Source of the DNA: JALSIF01 sp026981635 [NCBI: bacterium]
GTDB taxonomy: Bacteria > 4484-113 > JALSIF01
Direction: 5' to 3'
Length of the DNA stretch: 10,099 nucleotides
Assembly: GCA_026981635.1 (NCBI GenBank)
Contig: JALSIF010000288.1
Coordinates: 1 to 10,099 of the forward strand
Within the stretch, counting starts at the first letter, position 1. Each line of letters opens with the position of its first letter. The translations under genes were made by a program, and so were the position numbers. Shown here in pieces: positions 1 through 6,844 of the stretch. A model generated the notes under the pieces. It saw only the letters and a list, made by a program, of their open reading frames with translations, did not search any database and was not told the origin of the DNA.

Positions 1-812
1 CCTGGCTTGACCCCGGCGCAGGCAAACTGGTCGCCCCCCTAATCGCGGTGGTGGCAGAAAAAGGGAGCCGGGGAACCATCTACTTTGACCTCACCGGCCC
101 CGCCGAGGCAGAGGAGAACCTGGTACTCCCCTCCATCGCCATCCTCACCGACCAGGGAGCCGATCTCACCCTGGTCCACAAGCAGACCCTGGCCCAGAGC
201 CAGTGGGTCATCGCCACCCGCCGCATTGAACTGGCCAGAGACAGCCGGCTCAAGGTGCTTGAGGTTTCGGTAGGTGGAAGGCTTGCCCGCACCGAGACCA
301 CCACCGAGATCGCCGGCCAGGGGGCCGAAGTGGAGCTTCTGGGAATAACCTTTGCCGGCAGCCGCCAGCAGATCAACCACTACGTCATCAACCGCCACAG
401 CGTGGGCAACGCCCACTCCGACCTGCTCTACAAGACCGCCGTGGGAGGGCGGGCGCGCTACGTCTTCTACGGCAACATCGTGGTGGAGAAAAACTGCGAT
501 CTCACCAATGCATATCTAGCCAACCGCAACCTCATCCTCTCCGACCAGGCCAAGGTAAACACCATGCCCACTCTGGAGATCATGAGCAACGACGTGCGCT
601 GCACCCACGGCGCCACGGTGGGCAAGCTGGATGAGGAGATGCGCTTCTACCTCCTTTCCCGCGGCATTCCACCTGCGGAGGCCCAGAAGCTCTTGGTCTT
701 CGGCTTCTTTGGCGAGGTGCTAAGCAAGATTGAAAATCCCTTCCTGCGCAAGAAGGTGGACCAGAGCGTGGCAAGAAACATTGAGCGGATCGGGACATGG
801 CAGGAGAGCTAG
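1..812 (+). CDS. sufD: SufD, Fe-S cluster assembly scaffold subunit (5' partial)
   Basis: The reading frame is open from the left edge (first full codon at 3) to TAG at 810-812, giving 269 residues. SufD is usually about 400-440 residues, so the N-terminal third lies outside the window; the GTG at 48 is internal. In SufBC2D complexes SufD pairs with SufB to form the scaffold on which new iron-sulfur clusters are built, driven by the SufC ATPase. The sequence shows the beta-helix core and the C-terminal signature CTHGATVGKLDEE, with its His at 606-608, followed by FYLLSRGI. The HGATVG form marks SufD; SufB normally has a HEA-type motif here. From memory this His corresponds to the functionally important His360 of E. 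coli SufD. The stop overlaps the next gene, so translation is probably coupled. sufC and sufB are expected upstream but cannot be seen. Confidence 0.93.
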   Translation, partial: WLDPGAGKLVAPLIAVVAEKGSRGTIYFDLTGPAEAEENLVLPSIAILTDQGADLTLVHKQTLAQSQWVIATRRIELARDSRLKVLEVSVGGRLARTETTTEIAGQGAEVELLGITFAGSRQQINHYVINRHSVGNAHSDLLYKTAVGGRARYVFYGNIVVEKNCDLTNAYLANRNLILSDQAKVNTMPTLEIMSNDVRCTHGATVGKLDEEMRFYLLSRGIPPAEAQKLLVFGFFGEVLSKIENPFLRKKVDQSVARNIERIGTWQES

Positions 813-1141
813 CCAAAAAGCAGTCGGACCAGATGGTAAGGGTTGCCCGGCTGGAGGAGCTGCCCGAGGGAGTACCGGTGTCGGTGGAGGCGGAGGGCTG
901 GTTCATCGGCCTGGTAAGGTTTGGCGATCAGGTGTTTGCCTTCCTGGACGAGTGCACCCACATGGAGGTGCCGCTTACCGAGGGAGAGGCTTCCCCCGAC
1001 CTGGTAATTACCTGCTCCGCCCACGGAGCCAAGTTTGACCTCCGCACCGGTAAGGTGCTCAGCATGCCCGCCACCGAACCCCTTACCGTCTTTCCCGTCA
1101 GGGTGGAGGATGGTGAGGTTTGGGTTAAACTACCTGAGTAG
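797..1141 (+). CDS. Rieske [2Fe-2S] ferredoxin in the suf operon
   Basis: A 114-residue soluble Rieske-type ferredoxin with no signal peptide or membrane anchor. The cluster ligands are C53-x-H55 and C73-x2-H76, separated by 17 residues, within CTHMEVPL and CSAHGAKFD; this is the normal spacing for ferredoxins of the NirD/dioxygenase-ferredoxin type. The family carries single electrons for redox enzymes. Its ATG at 797 overlaps the sufD end by 16 bases. An in-frame ATG at 833 would give MVRVARLEELPEG, a typical family N-terminus, and removes the overlap; neither start has a clear Shine-Dalgarno, so the first 12 residues are doubtful. sufS follows after 12 bases. Similar Rieske genes occur in suf operons of actinobacteria and Thermus. 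A role as electron donor or cluster client of SUF assembly is inference. Confidence 0.9.
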   Translation: MAGELAKKQSDQMVRVARLEELPEGVPVSVEAEGWFIGLVRFGDQVFAFLDECTHMEVPLTEGEASPDLVITCSAHGAKFDLRTGKVLSMPATEPLTVFPVRVEDGEVWVKLPE

Positions 1142-1153
1142 AGGGGATACTTC

Positions 1154-2443
1154 ATGGGAATGAGTATGCCGATGCCCAAGGGTAGCTCCGAGCTTGAACA
1201 GGCGGCCGAGCAGGAAGCGGCCGGCGAGTGTAGCTGGCGCAGGGACTTTCCTATCTTTAACCAACCCTACCGGGATGGAATCCCCCTCACCTATCTGGAT
1301 TCAGCCGCTACCACCCAGAAGCCCCAGGTGGTGATTGATGCCCTAAGCGACTTCTACTCCCACACCTACGCCACCGTCCACCGGGGAGCCTATGAACTTA
1401 GCTCCCAGGTGACCGACCGCTTTGACCAAGTGAGGGCCAAGCTGGCCCAGTTTCTCGGTGCTCCCGATGAGCGGGCCATCGTCTTTACCCGCAACGCCAC
1501 CGAAGCCATCAACCTGGTGGCCTACGCCTGGGGGCTGGACAATCTGAGCCCGGGCGACAACGTGGTGCTCACCATCATGGAGCACCACTCAAACATCATC
1601 CCCTGGCAGCTCATGGCCCACTACCGGGGGATTGAACTGCGCTATGTGGAAATTGACCAGCAGGGCGAGCTCAAGCTTGACCAGCTTGCCGAGCTCATTG
1701 ACGAGCACACCCGCCTGGTGGGGGTGACCCACGTCTCAAACGTGCTGGGGACAGTAAACCCCCTGCCGGAGATCGGCCGGCTGGTGAGAGAATGCTCCGA
1801 CGCCCTGATCCTCTTTGACGGCGCCCAGGCCGCCCCCCACCTGCCGGTAAACCTCACCGAGCTTGAGTTTGACTTTTATGTTCTTTCTGCCCACAAGATG
1901 CTCGGTCCCACCGGCATCGGAGCGCTTATCAGCCGAAGCGAGCTGCTTGAGAAGATGCAGCCCTTCAACGGGGGCGGCTCCATGATTGAGCGGGTTGAGC
2001 TGGACACTGCAACCTGGGCAGAACTGCCCTACAAGTTTGAGGCCGGCACCCCCCACATCGCCGGAGTGATCGGCTGGGGAGCCGCCCTGGACTACCTCAC
2101 CCAAGTGGGTATGGAGCGGGTGCTTGATCACGAGCTTGCCCTCACCGACTACGCCCTGGCGAGGCTTTCTCAGGTGCCGGGGATAAGGATCTTCGGCCAG
2201 GGCCAGAAGATGCGCCTGGGGGTGATCTCCTTTGAGCTTGCCGGCATCCACCCCCACGACATCGCCACCATCCTGGATCACCACGGGGTCTGCATCCGGG
2301 CCGGCCACCACTGCGCCCAGCTTTTAATGAAGTTTCTAGGCGTCCCCGCCACCTCTAGGGCAAGCTTTTACCTCTACAATGGGAGAGACGACGTTGACCG
2401 GCTGGTCAACGCACTGATGGAGGCGGTGGAGATCTTCCGATGA
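1154..2443 (+). CDS. sufS: SufS, group II cysteine desulfurase
   Basis: A PLP-dependent cysteine desulfurase that converts cysteine to alanine and holds the sulfur as a persulfide for Fe-S assembly. At 429 residues it is slightly longer than the usual ~406. The extra length is a Met-rich, uncharged-to-acidic N-terminal extension of about 28 residues before RDFPIF. Visible motifs are YLDSAATTQKP (about 47-57), the cofactor-stacking EHHSN (143-147), FDGAQ (about 222), the Schiff-base lysine K248 in SAHKMLGPTG, and the sulfur-carrying C387 in RAGHHCAQ. The RAGHHCAQ loop and the length mark group II (SufS) rather than IscS. GAGGGG at 1141-1146, seven bases upstream, supports the ATG at 1154, although further ATGs follow closely at 1163 and 1169. 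Its last codons overlap sufU by four bases (ATGA), so SufU is the expected sulfur acceptor. Confidence 0.97.
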   Translation: MGMSMPMPKGSSELEQAAEQEAAGECSWRRDFPIFNQPYRDGIPLTYLDSAATTQKPQVVIDALSDFYSHTYATVHRGAYELSSQVTDRFDQVRAKLAQFLGAPDERAIVFTRNATEAINLVAYAWGLDNLSPGDNVVLTIMEHHSNIIPWQLMAHYRGIELRYVEIDQQGELKLDQLAELIDEHTRLVGVTHVSNVLGTVNPLPEIGRLVRECSDALILFDGAQAAPHLPVNLTELEFDFYVLSAHKMLGPTGIGALISRSELLEKMQPFNGGGSMIERVELDTATWAELPYKFEAGTPHIAGVIGWGAALDYLTQVGMERVLDHELALTDYALARLSQVPGIRIFGQGQKMRLGVISFELAGIHPHDIATILDHHGVCIRAGHHCAQLLMKFLGVPATSRASFYLYNGRDDVDRLVNALMEAVEIFR

Positions 2444-2916
2444 GTCTCAGATCGCTTTACGGAAACATCATCCTTGATCACTACAAGAATCCCCGCAACA
2501 TGGGCGAACTGCCCGAGGCCGACGTGGTGGTGGAGGCTAGAAACCCCCTCTGCGGGGACGAGCTTACCCTCTACCTCAAGCTGGACGACAACCAGCGCCT
2601 GGCCGAGGTGAAGTTTACCGGAGTGGGCTGCGCCATCTCTCAGGCTTCCGCCTCCATGATGACGGTGGCCGTGCAGGGCCTGCCCAAGGAAGAGGCCGAG
2701 GAGTTGATCCAGCTCTTCAAGCAGATGGTGATGGGAGAGGCAGAGCTCGACGCCGAGGCCGAAGCCAGGCTTGGCGACCTGGTCTCCCTGGAGGGGGTGA
2801 GCCAACTCCACAACCGGGTAAAGTGCGCCACCTTGGCCTGGAACGCCCTGCAGGAAGGACTGGAAGAGTTCGCCCGCGGGGGAAGCCGCGCCGAGCTGGT
2901 GGAAAAGGCCGACTAG
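2440..2916 (+). CDS. sufU: SufU, zinc-dependent sulfurtransferase partner of SufS
   Basis: A 158-residue IscU-like protein of the SufU class. SufU binds zinc, swaps a ligand with SufS and accepts its persulfide sulfur, passing it to the SufBCD scaffold. The four expected zinc ligands are present: C38 and D40 in NPLCGDE, C64 in GVGCAISQAS, and C129 in RVKCATLAW. The insertion between the second and third cysteines (about 65-128), including GVSQLHNR, separates SufU from IscU, which is shorter and has a conserved His next to the last Cys. ATG overlaps the sufS stop (ATGA), and GGAGAT at 2428-2433, six bases upstream, is a good ribosome binding site. The C-terminal ~25 residues are charged and low in complexity. 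It ends the operon visible here; only 13 bases separate its stop from that of the convergent transaldolase, with no terminator hairpin. Confidence 0.96.
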   Translation: MSLRSLYGNIILDHYKNPRNMGELPEADVVVEARNPLCGDELTLYLKLDDNQRLAEVKFTGVGCAISQASASMMTVAVQGLPKEEAEELIQLFKQMVMGEAELDAEAEARLGDLVSLEGVSQLHNRVKCATLAWNALQEGLEEFARGGSRAELVEKAD

Positions 2917-2929
2917 GCCCCCTCCCCGG

Positions 2930-3598
2930 CTAACCCCCTGCTCCCTCCTTTACCTCAAGCCTGGCCCTGTGCCAGTCCTCCAGGAACTTCTCCAGCCCTT
3001 GGTCAGTAAGGGGGTGGGAAAAGAGCTTCCGGAACACCCCAAAGGGGATGGTCACCACGTCAGCACCCACCAGCGCCGCCTGGCGCACGTGCTCTGGGTG
3101 GCGGACGGAGGCGGCCAGCACCTTGGTCTCAAACCCATAGGTGGCAAAGACCTCCACGATCTCCTCCAGCACCGCCACCCCGTCCATCCCGATGTCGTCC
3201 AGCCGGCCGATGAAGGGGCTCACATAGGTGGCCCCCGCCTTGGCGGCCATGATGGCCTGGTTTACCGAGAAGCAGAGGGTGAGGTTGGTCTTGATCCCCT
3301 CTTGGGAGAGGGTGGCAACCGCCCGCACCCCCTCCGGGATCAGGGGGACCTTTACCACCACCCGCTCATCCAGGGCGGCGATTCGTCGAGCCTCCTCCAG
3401 GATGCCCTGGTAGTCGGTGGCGATCACCTCGGCCGAGACCGGCCCATCCACGATCCGGCAGATCTCTCGGATGGTGCTCTCAAAGTCGGCCCCCTCCCGG
3501 GCGATGAGTGAGGGGTTGGTGGTCACCCCATCAACCACCCCGCTCTCCGCCGCCTGCCGAATCTCGTCCAGGTTTGCCGAGTCAATGAATATCTCCAC
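2930..3598 (-). CDS. tal: Transaldolase, small TalC/FSA-type subfamily
   Basis: A 222-residue class I aldolase-fold enzyme of the short transaldolase/fructose-6-phosphate aldolase family, acting in the non-oxidative pentose phosphate pathway by moving dihydroxyacetone units between sugar phosphates. Motifs are FIDSAN (4-9), the phosphate-site GVTTNPSL (24-31), the Schiff-base lysine K83 in VVVKVPL, GIKTNLTLCFS (101-111) and ATYVSPFIGRLDD (123-135). Phe129 sits where E. coli FSA has its diagnostic Tyr131. Since the matching Phe-to-Tyr change in TalB creates FSA activity, true transaldolase is the better call. The start is GTG with a strong GGAGGAG (3605-3611) six bases upstream. It is divergent from ribH and convergent with sufU, so it is probably a single-gene unit, with a TATAAT box on its strand at 3640-3645. 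Confidence 0.95.
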   Translation of the reverse strand: MEIFIDSANLDEIRQAAESGVVDGVTTNPSLIAREGADFESTIREICRIVDGPVSAEVIATDYQGILEEARRIAALDERVVVKVPLIPEGVRAVATLSQEGIKTNLTLCFSVNQAIMAAKAGATYVSPFIGRLDDIGMDGVAVLEEIVEVFATYGFETKVLAASVRHPEHVRQAALVGADVVTIPFGVFRKLFSHPLTDQGLEKFLEDWHRARLEVKEGAGG

Positions 3599-3604
3599 CG
3601 GCTT

Positions 3605-3611
3605 CTCCTCC
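3605..3611 (-). promoter_or_regulatory. Ribosome binding site of transaldolase
   Basis: On the - strand this reads GGAGGAG, six bases before the GTG at 3598. It fixes the GTG start and shows that canonical Shine-Dalgarno initiation is used in this genome alongside the apparently leaderless starts. Confidence 0.85.
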
Positions 3612-3639
3612 AGCCTAAGGGACTAAGTGAGTGAGCGAG

Positions 3640-3645
3640 ATTATA
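3640..3645 (-). promoter_or_regulatory. -10 box for transaldolase
   Basis: A perfect TATAAT on the - strand, about 42 bases before the transaldolase GTG. That leaves a leader of roughly 34 bases holding the GGAGGAG site. I see no good -35 hexamer at 16-18 bases upstream, so the promoter is inferred mainly from the -10 box and the divergent gene layout. Confidence 0.55.
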
Positions 3646-3671
3646 ACCCTCAGCGGGCCTTGGGCGGCCGT

Positions 3672-3677
3672 TATACT
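3672..3677 (+). promoter_or_regulatory. -10 box for ribH-tsaB, leaderless layout
   Basis: TATACT (5 of 6 consensus bases) ends seven bases before the ATG at 3685. Transcription would begin at or within a base or two of the start codon, giving a leaderless mRNA. The AAGGG in the gap touches the ATG and is too close to act as a normal ribosome binding site. No clear -35 hexamer is visible. Confidence 0.55.
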
Positions 3678-3684
3678 CCAAGGG

Positions 3685-4161
3685 ATGGCAAAGAGCCCTC
3701 CCCTGCCCGAGGTGCACCTTCCCCGCGCCAGGGTCGCGGTGGTCCACACCTCCTGGTATGGAGAGCTGATGGATACCCTCCTCTCCCGCTTCAGCGAGAC
3801 CCTCAATCAACATGTACGAAAGCTTGAACTGGAGACCTTCCGCTGCGCGGGAAGCTTTGAGCTCCCCCAGACCTGCGCCCTGGTGAGTGAGCAACTGGAG
3901 CTTGACGGCATCGCTGCCCTAGGCATCATCGTCCAGGGGGAAACCTCCCACCACCACTACCTGGCCCGGGCGGTGATTGGGGAGCTTTGTGCCCTCTCTA
4001 CCGGCCTCTCCGTCCCCCTGGTGATGGGGGTAATCACCGCAGGAAGCCTGGAACAGGCCAGGCAGCGGGTTGACCCTGAGGGGCTGGACCGGGGAAGGGA
4101 GTTCGCCCTATCATTGCTCACCCAGATGGAGCTTTTTCAGAAGCTGAGGGAGAGGGAGTGA
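3685..4161 (+). CDS. ribH: 6,7-dimethyl-8-ribityllumazine synthase (RibH) homolog
   Basis: Lumazine synthase joins the pyrimidine intermediate with 3,4-dihydroxybutanone 4-phosphate in the penultimate step of riboflavin synthesis. From ATG 3685 the protein has 158 residues, the normal size; a GTG at 3631 in frame would add 18 unlikely residues. Family landmarks in order are HTSWYGEL (21-28, aromatic W24 at the substrate pocket, as in actinobacterial enzymes), AGSFELP (55-61), LGIIVQGETSHHHY (79-92) with H89 matching catalytic His88 of the B. subtilis enzyme, and EQARQR (123-128) with the phosphate-binding Arg at 128. Differences from typical enzymes are M114 where Phe is usual, R136 for Lys, and HHHY for HFDY/HYDY. 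Activity is likely but not certain. It stands apart from other rib genes and is fused translationally (TGATG) to tsaB. Confidence 0.85.
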   Translation: MAKSPPLPEVHLPRARVAVVHTSWYGELMDTLLSRFSETLNQHVRKLELETFRCAGSFELPQTCALVSEQLELDGIAALGIIVQGETSHHHYLARAVIGELCALSTGLSVPLVMGVITAGSLEQARQRVDPEGLDRGREFALSLLTQMELFQKLRERE

Positions 4162-4871
4162 TGTTTGCCGTCTTTGACTCAAGCGCCGACCACTTCCGGG
4201 TGGTGATCGCCCGCGGGAAGCAGGTTCTGCTTGATCTCTCCTACCCCACCGACTCCAAGGAGGCCCGCCGCCTGTTTGGCTCCCTCTCCGAGGTGCTGGC
4301 CGAGCACTCCATCTCCCTCTCCCACCTTGAGTGGCTGGCCTGCGGCCGCGGCCCTGGCGGCCTCATCGCCACCCGCCACGCCATCTCGGTGGTCCACGGC
4401 TTGGCCGTAGCCCTGGACCTCCCCCTGTTTGGCCTAAACAGCCTCTATGCCCGCATCCTGGGCGAGGAGGGGGCCAGCCCTGAACACCCCGTCCTGGCGG
4501 TGGCCCCCGCCCGCCGGGGGCTGGTCTTTGCCTACCTGGCAGGTCCTGGCAGGGAGCGAGAACCCCTGCCCCTGGAGAGCTTTATGGCAGGCGACCTGGA
4601 CAAGGGCTATCTGCTGAGCGAGACCGCTGCCGCCGAGCTGAGCAGTGGGTTGGCCGACCGCTACGGGGGCCTCACCGTAATCGTCACCCGACAGGGGCTG
4701 ATGGAGACCAGCTTCGTTGACTCACGCATCACCTACCTTCACCAGCCGGTCATTCCCACCCCCGGCCTTATGAGGGCGGCCTGGCGGGCGTGTGAGAGTG
4801 AGGAGCGGGAACGAAGACACCTTCGTCCGGTCATTGAACCCATCTATCTCACCTCACCAGTGGAGGGATAG
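4161..4871 (+). CDS. tsaB: TsaB-like protein, tRNA t6A biosynthesis
   Basis: A protein of 236 residues from ATG 4161, whose A is the last base of the ribH stop codon (TGATG). A GTG at 4158 directly before it would add one residue. TsaB is the ASKHA-fold partner of TsaD and TsaE in making threonylcarbamoyl-adenosine at position 37 of tRNAs reading ANN codons. Supporting signs are the N-terminal strand FAVFDSSADHFRVVIARG, the family motif WLACGRGPGG (about 59-68) followed by HAISVVHGLAVALDLPLFGLNSL, and the C-terminal HLRPVIEPIYL, matching the usual P-x-YLR ending. It is diverged: DTST is DSSA, GPGSFTGLR is GPGGLIATR, and the DAR-x-G-x-VY segment reads APARRGLVFAY. TsaB itself is noncatalytic, so such drift is tolerable. 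tsaD, tsaE and rimI are not adjacent. The length (about 230) fits TsaB. Confidence 0.82.
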   Translation: MFAVFDSSADHFRVVIARGKQVLLDLSYPTDSKEARRLFGSLSEVLAEHSISLSHLEWLACGRGPGGLIATRHAISVVHGLAVALDLPLFGLNSLYARILGEEGASPEHPVLAVAPARRGLVFAYLAGPGREREPLPLESFMAGDLDKGYLLSETAAAELSSGLADRYGGLTVIVTRQGLMETSFVDSRITYLHQPVIPTPGLMRAAWRACESEERERRHLRPVIEPIYLTSPVEG

Positions 4872-4914
4872 CTCCCTTTTTGTCACCTCCCCGCTCATCT
4901 ACCGTCCCCTGGCC

Positions 4915-4920
4915 TATAAT
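4915..4920 (+). promoter_or_regulatory. -10 box for the FixX-like gene, leaderless layout
   Basis: A perfect TATAAT followed by six bases and then GTG at 4927. It lies in the 55-base gap after tsaB. No -35 hexamer is evident at the usual spacing; TTGTCA at 4880-4885 is 29 bases away, which is too far. The layout predicts an mRNA starting at the GTG. Confidence 0.6.
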
Positions 4921-4926
4921 CGGTGC

Positions 4927-5448
4927 GTGGCAGAGCTTTCCCTCACCGACTTTCTGGAAAAGAGCCGCGAGCTTCTGAAGAAGAACCGCGAGCTGGTGGG
5001 CGAGGGCGGCCAGGGCGGAGTGCGTGGCCACCCCGAGCTTGAGGGACACTTTGAGGAGTTTCTTCCTGCCGAGGAAAAGGGTCCCGCCAAGCGTCCCGGC
5101 CCGGTCAACTTTGAGACCCTAAAGCAGGAGGTGGAGCTACTTTCTCCCCCCGAGCGCCTGCGCTACGAGAAGGTGGACATGCTCACCAAGCTATTCCGTG
5201 ACAAGTGGGTCACCCACCCCTCCGACCCCCACCTCATCGTGGACAACGAGATCTGCGCCAAGTGCCCCGGAGAATGGTGCCTCTATGTGTGCCCCAGCCA
5301 GCGCTACTCCAAGGACGAGCAGGGGCTGATCCATGTGGACTATGAGGGGTGCTTTGAGTGCGGAACCTGCCGGGTGGCCTGCCTGCCGGGAGGGGTCTAC
5401 TGGAAGTACCCGCTGGGCTCCTTTGGGGTGAGCTACCGGGAGGGCTGA
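4927..5448 (+). CDS. FixX-like ferredoxin with N-terminal extension
   Basis: The C-terminal ~90 residues match FixX-type ferredoxins, which work with FixABC/ETF-quinone oxidoreductases in passing electrons between flavoproteins and quinone. It has HPSDPHLIVD, then C110-x2-C113-x4-C118-x3-C122-P, then VDYEGCFECGTCR with C142, C145, C148 and C152, and the FixX hallmark ending WKYPLGSFGVSYREG. Eight Cys suggest two [4Fe-4S] clusters; E. coli FixX lacks the last Cys. The first ~85 residues are not part of ordinary FixX (about 97 residues): a charged helix SLTDFLEKSRELLKKNREL, a Gly-rich stretch, then another likely helix. GTG 4927 is chosen because TATAAT lies six bases upstream; the longer frame from 4792 would run back into tsaB. 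No fixA, fixB or fixC is nearby, so its redox partner is unknown. No signal peptide, so cytoplasmic. Confidence 0.85.
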   Translation: MAELSLTDFLEKSRELLKKNRELVGEGGQGGVRGHPELEGHFEEFLPAEEKGPAKRPGPVNFETLKQEVELLSPPERLRYEKVDMLTKLFRDKWVTHPSDPHLIVDNEICAKCPGEWCLYVCPSQRYSKDEQGLIHVDYEGCFECGTCRVACLPGGVYWKYPLGSFGVSYREG

Positions 5449-5469
5449 CCCCCCAAGAGAGAAGGCTAG

Positions 5470-6825
5470 CTAGTCTTCCTTTTCCGCTTTCTTATCTAGG
5501 TTGCCTGCCTCTTTCTCCGCCTCTTCAGCTCCAGCCAGCTCCGGTGGAGGCCCGATGCGCAGGACCGGCATAACCCGGCTGCGTCTGGCCGGCTTAGCGG
5601 TCTTTAGGGCCTTATCAGCCTTGGGAGACTCTTTAACTTCGGGTTCAGCCTTGGACCGTTTGGCGGTATCCCCGCCGACACCGGTCTTCATCTCCTCAAT
5701 CACCACCGCCGGCCCAATGGCCAGACCCCTCGCTGGTGGCGCTTTTACCTTGCCCCCCGCCGGTGCAGCTGGTGAAGCACCGCCTGCCAGCTGGGGAGGT
5801 GAAACCTTTTTAACTGGTGCCCCTTGCTCGTGGGATACCCCTGTGCCCAGCTCGGGCCTGGGTCCCACTGCCGGCCTGGGGCCGCTGGGCGAGGGGGAAG
5901 TCCCACCCCTGCCCTTCCCCAGCTCTTCGGCCCTCCTGGGGGGGGCGACCCCGGGCAGTCCACCTGGGCTGGGGGATGGCTTGCTCTCCCCCTCCTCACC
6001 CCGCTTCTTCACCTTAATCTCCAAGGGAGGCTTGAGCTGCAGGGGCGGCTCCTTGTAGTCTGGCGGGACCTCGGTATTGCCGGGAAGGTCCAGGGCTACA
6101 AAGATGGTCCCCACCCCGGTGTCATACTTGACCACCTCGGTGCGGCCGTTTATATCGGCCAGCCAGAGGTACTGGGTAACCATCCCCACCTGGTAGCTGA
6201 GCTTCCTCGCCTGCCATGCCCGGTCGCCGGAGACCACTACCTCCTCCCCCACCGGGTTCCAGTAGGTCATCAGCACCCCCCGGTCCCCGGTGTGGTAGAG
6301 GGGCAGGTAGTAGCGCACATCGGGCCTGGGCTCGGCCAGGGGAAGCAGAAACATCACCTGCTCATAGTCGTAGACCGGTCCGCTCTTGGGGTAGGCGTAG
6401 CGCTTAACCCGGTCTCCCCGCCGCCGGGTGACCACGATGCGATTGGGAAGGTAGTCCACGATCCAGTAGGTGGTTTCCCCCGCCGCCACGATCTTTCGGG
6501 TGGTGCGCAGGGGGACTAACTGCTCGGGGTCAAACACCACCACCGACGACTCACTCAGGTTGGGCCCCTGGGCCATGTAGCGCAGCTCCCACATTCCCGC
6601 CCCGTACTCGGGGGAAGCCTTAACCACCTTGTAGTAGGCGGTGCCGATGCGCTTGCCGGTGGTGTCCTTGATGGCGTAGGAGAGCTCGGTGCCCGGCTTC
6701 CACTGGAAGGGACGAAAGGTGGGCAGCGAGAGCCGTACCACCCGCTGGGCGCTGGCCGGAAGGGCCAGGAGCAGCATCCCGACCACCAGGAGTACAAATA
6801 GTCCAATCCATCTAGCTCTCACCAT
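5470..6825 (-). CDS. Exported protein with Pro/Lys-rich C-terminal tail, function unknown
   Basis: A 451-residue protein I cannot assign. Residues 1-26 form a classical signal peptide: MVRARW, a long hydrophobic run, then LPASA with probable cleavage after Ala26. There is no lipobox Cys. Residues about 27-255 look like a compact beta-rich domain with many Tyr/Trp/Val strands (FQWKPGTELSYAIKDTTG, MWELRYMAQGP, WNPVGEEVVVSGDRAWQARKL). The pattern resembles DUF3108-like periplasmic domains, but that is an impression only. Residues about 256-451 are low-complexity Pro/Gly/Ala/Lys/Glu, probably disordered, ending in a highly charged KKAEKED-type stretch. It is transcribed alone, convergent with the FixX-like gene (21 bases between stops) and divergent from the pseudouridine synthase. 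Upstream GGGGGCGG is only a weak ribosome binding site. Confidence 0.8.
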   Translation of the reverse strand: MVRARWIGLFVLLVVGMLLLALPASAQRVVRLSLPTFRPFQWKPGTELSYAIKDTTGKRIGTAYYKVVKASPEYGAGMWELRYMAQGPNLSESSVVVFDPEQLVPLRTTRKIVAAGETTYWIVDYLPNRIVVTRRRGDRVKRYAYPKSGPVYDYEQVMFLLPLAEPRPDVRYYLPLYHTGDRGVLMTYWNPVGEEVVVSGDRAWQARKLSYQVGMVTQYLWLADINGRTEVVKYDTGVGTIFVALDLPGNTEVPPDYKEPPLQLKPPLEIKVKKRGEEGESKPSPSPGGLPGVAPPRRAEELGKGRGGTSPSPSGPRPAVGPRPELGTGVSHEQGAPVKKVSPPQLAGGASPAAPAGGKVKAPPARGLAIGPAVVIEEMKTGVGGDTAKRSKAEPEVKESPKADKALKTAKPARRSRVMPVLRIGPPPELAGAEEAEKEAGNLDKKAEKED

Positions 6826-6844
6826 GGCAGCATCCGCCCCCGAA

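Noticed and set aside
1736-2311. 191-codon open frame antisense to sufS
   Set aside because: sufS is unmistakable on the + strand, including its catalytic Lys and Cys; the antisense frame has no recognisable motif or ribosome binding site.
2917-2929. Possible bidirectional terminator between convergent sufU and the transaldolase
   Set aside because: Only 13 C-rich bases without a stem or T-run.
2969-3511. 180-codon open frame antisense to the transaldolase
   Set aside because: The transaldolase is fully conserved on the - strand; this frame is rich in His/Gly/Asp from reversed codons and has no family features.
3631-3684. 18-codon GTG-started extension of RibH
   Set aside because: It would run across both divergent promoter elements, and the ATG at 3685 gives the standard family length.
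4792-4926. 45-codon upstream extension of the FixX-like gene overlapping tsaB
   Set aside because: It lies mostly inside tsaB in another frame. The TATAAT box at 4915 and the helix starting right after GTG 4927 favour the shorter protein.
5824-6519. 231-codon open frame on the + strand inside the exported-protein gene
   Set aside because: The opposite strand has a signal peptide, an ordered domain and sensible ends. This frame is compositionally odd (Gly/Pro/His-rich) with no motif, as expected for antisense frames in GC-rich DNA.
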